Below are positions 5,848-9,195 of a DNA stretch of 9,195 nucleotides, piece after piece. Below the pieces are notes generated by a model. That model saw nothing but the letters and a program-made list of their open reading frames with translations. It had not been told where the DNA came from and did no database searches. This DNA is from Candidatus Aminicenantota bacterium. GTDB lineage: Bacteria > Acidobacteriota > Aminicenantia > UBA2199. How positions within the stretch are numbered: the first letter of the stretch is position 1; each line of letters starts with the position of its first letter. Location: assembly GCA_026393775.1 (NCBI GenBank), contig JAPKZM010000043.1:1-9195 (forward strand), given 5' to 3'. Made by a program: the position numbers and the translations under genes.

Positions 5848-7149
5848 ATGATAGAAGAAATTTTCAAGCAAAGTGCCCGGGAACTGCTCGAATTTATCGA
5901 ACAAAGCCCTACTGCCGCCCACGCGGTCGGCCAGGTGGAATCCCAGCTCGCGCAGGCAGGATTCCGCATGTATTCCGAGCAGGACGCCTGGCTGATCAAC
6001 CCCGGCGACCGTGTGATGGTCAAAAGGCAGGAATCGGGGATCATCGCCGTAAAAATGGGGAAAAAACCGCTACTGGAAAGCGGTTTTAAGATCATCGGCG
6101 CCCATACCGATTCGCCTGGATTCCGCCTGAAGCCCCGCGCCCTAATGCAAAAGGGCGGATACCTGCAACTTGGGGTCGAAATATACGGCGGACCGCTGCT
6201 GGCCACCTGGCTCGACCGAGACCTGGGCCTGGCCGGGCTGGTGGTGATCAAGGATGAAAGGGACAGCCTGCGCACAATGCTGCTGAAGTTGGAAAAGCCG
6301 GTAGTCCGCATCTCCATGCTGCCGATCCATCTCAACCGCGAGGTCAATGACCTGGGACTGGTGTTGAACAAGCAGGAGCATCTGGCCCCCATCCTTGGTA
6401 TAGCCGGAGAACCCCCGGATAAAAACTGCCTGGAAAACCTGCTGGCCGGGAAATTGGGAATAGCGGTTGACCGGTTGGTTGACTGGGAGCTGGGATTGTT
6501 CGACCTGCAGCCGGGCACTCTGGCCGGCCTCGATGACGAATTCATCATCTCGGCCCGCATCGATAACCTGGCCATGTGCCAGGCGGCCTTGGCCGCATTT
6601 TTGAAGAGTGAAGCCGGCACCGCGACACAAGTCATCGTCTTTTACGACAACGAGGAAATCGGCTCCACCTCTGCCAACGGGGCCGGATCATCCTTTCTAC
6701 GCGACGTCCTGACCCGGCTGGTCTCGGCCGGAAGGCAGAAAACGGAAGATCTTTTCCGGGCCTTGGCCCGCTCTTTCTTTATTTCCGCCGACGGCGCCCA
6801 CGCGGTTCATCCCAACTATATAGATAAGTACGAAAAAGAACATCATTGCCGTTTGAACCAGGGCCCGGTGATCAAGATCAACGCCTTGAAAAAATACGCC
6901 ACCACGGCCGAATCCAGCGCCACCTTCATCCTGATCTGCCAAAAAGCCGGCGTTCCCTTCCAAAAATTCGTCAACCGCACCGATATGGCCGGCGGTTCCA
7001 CGATCGGCCCCACCGTCGCGGCCGGGTTGGGAATACCGACGGTCGATGTCGGCAATGCCATGCTTTCCATGCATTCCATCCGCGAAATGTCCGGTACTGC
7101 CGATCATTTGCACATGATCCGGGTTTTCGAGGAATTTTTTAAGGATTAA
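5848..7149 (+). CDS. apeB: M18 family aminopeptidase (aspartyl aminopeptidase-like)
   Basis: A 433-residue cytoplasmic dinuclear-zinc aminopeptidase that removes N-terminal residues, mostly acidic ones in the family, from peptides. The full M18 metal and catalytic set is visible: GAHTDSP (84-90) with His86 and Asp88, SARIDN (235-240) with bridging Asp239, DNEEIGS (267-273) with catalytic Glu269 and ligand Glu270, SADGAHAVHPNY (313-324) with Asp315, and NAMLSMHSIREM (403-414) with His409. Length is typical for the family and there is no signal peptide. The start at 5848 is chosen because AAGGGAG lies 5 bases upstream and the consensus promoter -10 would otherwise be inside the coding region. 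It probably shares a transcript with the M16 peptidase 21 bases downstream, hinting at a role in peptide turnover. Exact substrate preference cannot be read from the sequence. Confidence 0.95.
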   Translation: MIEEIFKQSARELLEFIEQSPTAAHAVGQVESQLAQAGFRMYSEQDAWLINPGDRVMVKRQESGIIAVKMGKKPLLESGFKIIGAHTDSPGFRLKPRALMQKGGYLQLGVEIYGGPLLATWLDRDLGLAGLVVIKDERDSLRTMLLKLEKPVVRISMLPIHLNREVNDLGLVLNKQEHLAPILGIAGEPPDKNCLENLLAGKLGIAVDRLVDWELGLFDLQPGTLAGLDDEFIISARIDNLAMCQAALAAFLKSEAGTATQVIVFYDNEEIGSTSANGAGSSFLRDVLTRLVSAGRQKTEDLFRALARSFFISADGAHAVHPNYIDKYEKEHHCRLNQGPVIKINALKKYATTAESSATFILICQKAGVPFQKFVNRTDMAGGSTIGPTVAAGLGIPTVDVGNAMLSMHSIREMSGTADHLHMIRVFEEFFKD

Positions 7150-7170
7150 CTGCCAAGGAGAACGGCATCC

Positions 7171-8415
7171 ATGGTCCAAAAAACAGTATTGCCCTGCGGT
7201 TTAACCATCATATCGGAAAAATTCCCCGAATTCCCTTCTTTCGCCCTCAGTTACACGCTGAAAAGCGGTTCCCGCGCCGAAACGACGACAGACAACGGCA
7301 TTCACCACCTGATCGAGCATATGCTCTTCAAGGGCAGCCGGCATTACGACCTGAAGCAGATCGCCGACCTGGCCGACCGCCTGGGCGGCAGGCTCAACGC
7401 CTTCACCGGCAAGGAGATCACCCAGTATTACATCAAATCCATCGATGAAAAGCTGGCCGACTCCTTTCACCTCCTGTCCGATATCGTGCTGAACTCGATT
7501 TTTCCCGAAGAAGAGTTTGTCAAGGAAAAGAACGTCATCATCCAGGAGATCAGGGAAGCCGAAGATAATCCAGAAAACAACGCCTTTGAGACATTCTATG
7601 AAAAAATTTATGAAAACCACTCTCTGGGCTACCCGATCGGGGGCAGCGAGAAACGGGTGGCTTTGTTGGAACGCGGCCAGGTTTTCGATTTTTACCGGAG
7701 GAAATACGCCCCGGAGAACCTCCTGCTCTCCGCCGTTGGCAACATCGAGCACCGGGACCTGGTCGAGCTGGCCGGTGATTTCTTCGGTCGCTTCCCGGCC
7801 CGGCCGGTCCGGGACCTTTCATTCGCCAATGCCGGCTTCCAGCCGCGTCGTTTTTTCAAAAAAAACGAATCCCTGGGCCAGTGTTACGCGATCATCGCCC
7901 TTGACAGCATCTCCCTGCTTTCGCCTTTCCGTCATACTTTCATGGTCATGAACGATATACTGGGCGCTGGCATGAGTTCCCGCCTCTTTCAAAGCATCCG
8001 GGAAGAGAAGGGGCTGGCCTACACGATCAGTTCTTTCATAGATTCCTACCTGGAATGCGGCATCCAGATCATTTACGCCGTGATCGAACCCGACAACATC
8101 GCGGCTTACCTGCGGGCAGTCAAAGCGGAGATCGAACGGCTGAAGAAGGAAGGCATCCGCACCGACGAGCTGGAAAGGGCCAAGGACCACATGAAATCAT
8201 CCATTATCCTCGGCCTTGAGAACAACGTGTCCAAGATGAGCTTCAACACCAACCAGGAACTGTATTTCAAAAAAGAACAGTCGGTCGCCGCCATCATCGC
8301 CGAGATCAATGCCGCGACCCGCGACGGCATCAACGGTTTTTTCCGGCAGTATCTGGAATTGGATCAGGCCGCCCTGTTCACCTACGGCCGGCCCGCAGTT
8401 GCCCCGGCCTGGTGA
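7171..8415 (+). CDS. M16 family zinc peptidase (processing-peptidase-like)
   Basis: A 414-residue M16B-type peptidase. The inverted zinc motif HLIEH (46-50) gives ligands His46 and His50 and catalytic Glu49. Glu126 in IIQEIREAEDNP is the probable third ligand, at the usual 76-80 residue distance. The C-terminal half has SSRLFQSIREEKGLAYTISS (269-288), with Arg277 and Tyr284 of the substrate-binding R/Y motif. So both halves of the two-domain clam shell are present, as in bacterial homologues of the mitochondrial processing peptidase. No signal peptide is seen, so it is probably cytoplasmic. AAGGAG lies 10 bases before the ATG. In many bacteria this family sits near pnp or dut. Here it follows an M18 aminopeptidase and probably shares its promoter. 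Natural substrates of such enzymes are mostly unknown. Confidence 0.94.
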   Translation: MVQKTVLPCGLTIISEKFPEFPSFALSYTLKSGSRAETTTDNGIHHLIEHMLFKGSRHYDLKQIADLADRLGGRLNAFTGKEITQYYIKSIDEKLADSFHLLSDIVLNSIFPEEEFVKEKNVIIQEIREAEDNPENNAFETFYEKIYENHSLGYPIGGSEKRVALLERGQVFDFYRRKYAPENLLLSAVGNIEHRDLVELAGDFFGRFPARPVRDLSFANAGFQPRRFFKKNESLGQCYAIIALDSISLLSPFRHTFMVMNDILGAGMSSRLFQSIREEKGLAYTISSFIDSYLECGIQIIYAVIEPDNIAAYLRAVKAEIERLKKEGIRTDELERAKDHMKSSIILGLENNVSKMSFNTNQELYFKKEQSVAAIIAEINAATRDGINGFFRQYLELDQAALFTYGRPAVAPAW

Positions 8416-8453
8416 AAGCGGGCCACTCCCGATTCCATGAGCGAGCCGCCCGT

Positions 8454-8482
8454 TTGACAGGGACGGGAAAATATGGTATAAA
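8454..8482 (+). promoter_or_regulatory. Strong predicted promoter for yceD-rpmF
   Basis: TTGACA (8454-8459) and TATAAA (8477-8482) are 17 bases apart, with TG one base upstream of the -10 (8474-8475), an extended -10. Only one of 12 consensus positions differs. Initiation near 8489 leaves a leader of about 30 bases before the ATG at 8521. A strong separate promoter fits a ribosomal protein operon and separates it from the M16 peptidase gene, which ends at 8415. Confidence 0.8.
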
Positions 8483-8520
8483 AATGAGCTTGTTTATCTG
8501 GTGTGGAAAAAGAGAAACCA

Positions 8521-9030
8521 ATGACCATCAACGTCAACAGGATTGCTGAACAAGGCCTTGCACTGAACGACACCATCGATCTGGACAGCACCCATCTGCT
8601 GGAAGATGAGAGCTTTTTCGTGGAGGGGCTTAACTATCAGATATTCTTTAAAAGGGAGAACCAGCGCATCCAGGCCCAAGGCAAGATCAAAACCACCATC
8701 TCCCTGGTCTGCGTCCGCTGTCTGGAGCAGTTCGAGCTCAAGATCAACTCCCGCTTTGATATCATACTTTTCCCCAAGGAATTGGTGAATGTGCGCAGCA
8801 CTTCCCTGGATGAAGAAGAACTGGAATACATTTTTTTTGAAAACGACCAGATCGACCTGGAAAAGATCCTGATCGAACAGGTCAATCTTTTCATTCCCTT
8901 TAAACCGGTCTGCAATCCCGACTGCAAGGGGATCTGCCCCGGCTGCGGCGCCAACTTGAATCGCAGCGCCTGCCCCTGCGAAGAATCAAAAAATGAAATC
9001 AAATTTTTATTTGAAAAAGTAAAGAGGTGA
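8521..9030 (+). CDS. yceD: YceD/DUF177 family protein
   Basis: A 169-residue cytoplasmic protein of the DUF177 family, almost always encoded directly before rpmF. In E. coli and plants the family is linked to 23S rRNA accumulation or processing. It starts MTINVNRI, a family-like opening. CVRC (64-67) lies in the central beta region, and the C-terminal signature is CNPDCKGICPGCGANLN (131-147), then CPC (151-153). These cysteines suggest bound zinc. An acidic stretch (97-101) precedes the helical segment. Two starts are possible: GTG at 8503, with no visible Shine-Dalgarno site, and ATG at 8521, with a weak AAAGAG 6 bases upstream. I chose ATG because the family normally begins right at this point. 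The stop is 3 bases before the rpmF start, and the AGGTG used by rpmF overlaps it. Confidence 0.9.
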   Translation: MTINVNRIAEQGLALNDTIDLDSTHLLEDESFFVEGLNYQIFFKRENQRIQAQGKIKTTISLVCVRCLEQFELKINSRFDIILFPKELVNVRSTSLDEEELEYIFFENDQIDLEKILIEQVNLFIPFKPVCNPDCKGICPGCGANLNRSACPCEESKNEIKFLFEKVKR

Positions 9031-9033
9031 AAA

Positions 9034-9195
9034 ATGGCCCAACCGAAACGGAGACACTCCCACGCTAGAAAGAATAAAAGGCGGTCCCACCACGCGCTGA
9101 AGGTGGACGGGCTGTCCGTCTGCCCCAAATGCAAAGAGCCCAAGCTGCCCCACCGCGTGTGCGGAAACTGTGGCTACTACCAGGGAAAACAGATC
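9034..9195 (+). CDS. rpmF: 50S ribosomal protein L32, C-terminus cut by right edge
   Basis: The first 54 residues of a protein that is usually about 60 long. It starts MAQPKRRHSHARKNKRRSHH, the basic, rRNA-binding N-terminus of L32 (family consensus MAVPKRRxSxxRxxxRRxH). A zinc ribbon follows with Cys30, Cys33, Cys43 and Cys46 (CPKC-x9-CGNC), the cysteine-containing form of L32 that holds zinc. HRVCGNCGYYQGK is the usual end region, so only a few residues are missing. AGAGGTG, 4 bases before the ATG, overlaps the yceD stop, so the two genes are probably translationally coupled. plsX commonly comes next in this arrangement but is outside the window. Confidence 0.95.
   Translation, partial: MAQPKRRHSHARKNKRRSHHALKVDGLSVCPKCKEPKLPHRVCGNCGYYQGKQI

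Noticed and set aside
5817..6635. Long minus-strand open frame of 272 codons antisense to the M18 gene
   Set aside because: It lies wholly opposite a gene with all family motifs. Its translation is rich in Ser, Arg and Pro, as shadows of GC-biased codons are, and it has no recognisable domain.
8416..8455. Possible terminator stem AAGCGGGC / GCCCGTTT after the M16 peptidase gene
   Set aside because: The stem needs a G-T pair, the loop is 24 bases long, only three T residues follow, and the right arm overlaps the -35 of the yceD promoter. This is too weak to call an intrinsic terminator.
1..9195. CRISPR array, tRNA, rRNA, transposase or phage genes
   Set aside because: Reading both strands, I saw no regularly spaced repeats, no tRNA-like or rRNA stretches, and no mobile-element genes. 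All long regions are explained by the listed genes.

Overview
This looks like chromosomal DNA from a diderm (Gram-negative-type) bacterium of moderate GC content. The clues are genes for a type IV pilus alignment complex that feeds an outer-membrane secretin, exported proteins with classic signal peptides, strong Shine-Dalgarno sites and sigma70-like promoters. The lineage cannot be fixed from this window. Overall style and gene content would fit an uncultured Acidobacteriota or Aminicenantes-type genome, but that is a low-confidence inference.

Left half, all on the minus strand. Transcribed from right to left, the first group is a class II aldolase of the rhamnulose-1-phosphate aldolase family, then an exported protein of unknown function, then fabD (malonyl-CoA:ACP transacylase). 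Each pair overlaps by four bases (ATGA), so they look translationally coupled under one promoter at about 5692-5720. After an AT-rich gap of 264 bases with its own promoter come pilM, pilN, a pilO-pilP fusion and the first 58 codons of a secretin gene (pilQ), which runs off the left edge. PilM (cytoplasmic actin-like), PilN and PilO (inner membrane) and PilP (periplasmic) normally form the alignment complex joining the cytoplasmic motor to the PilQ channel. Here PilO and PilP are one polypeptide, and the PilO part is short.

Divergent control region at about 5665-5847. It holds two face-to-face promoters, one of them a consensus TTGACA-N18-TATAAT. Between them is a perfect 15-bp inverted repeat with a third, direct half-copy beside it.

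Right half, all on the plus strand. An M18 family aminopeptidase is followed after 21 bases by an M16 family zinc peptidase. A second strong promoter then starts the yceD (DUF177)-rpmF pair, and rpmF is cut by the right edge. YceD next to rpmF is a classic arrangement, often followed by plsX and fab genes outside a window like this one.

Most of the window is ordinary housekeeping sequence. I did not see a convincing new multi-gene system. The points most worth checking are the PilO-PilP fusion, the inverted repeat in the divergent promoter region, and the coupling of fabD to a sugar-phosphate aldolase and an unrecognised exported protein.
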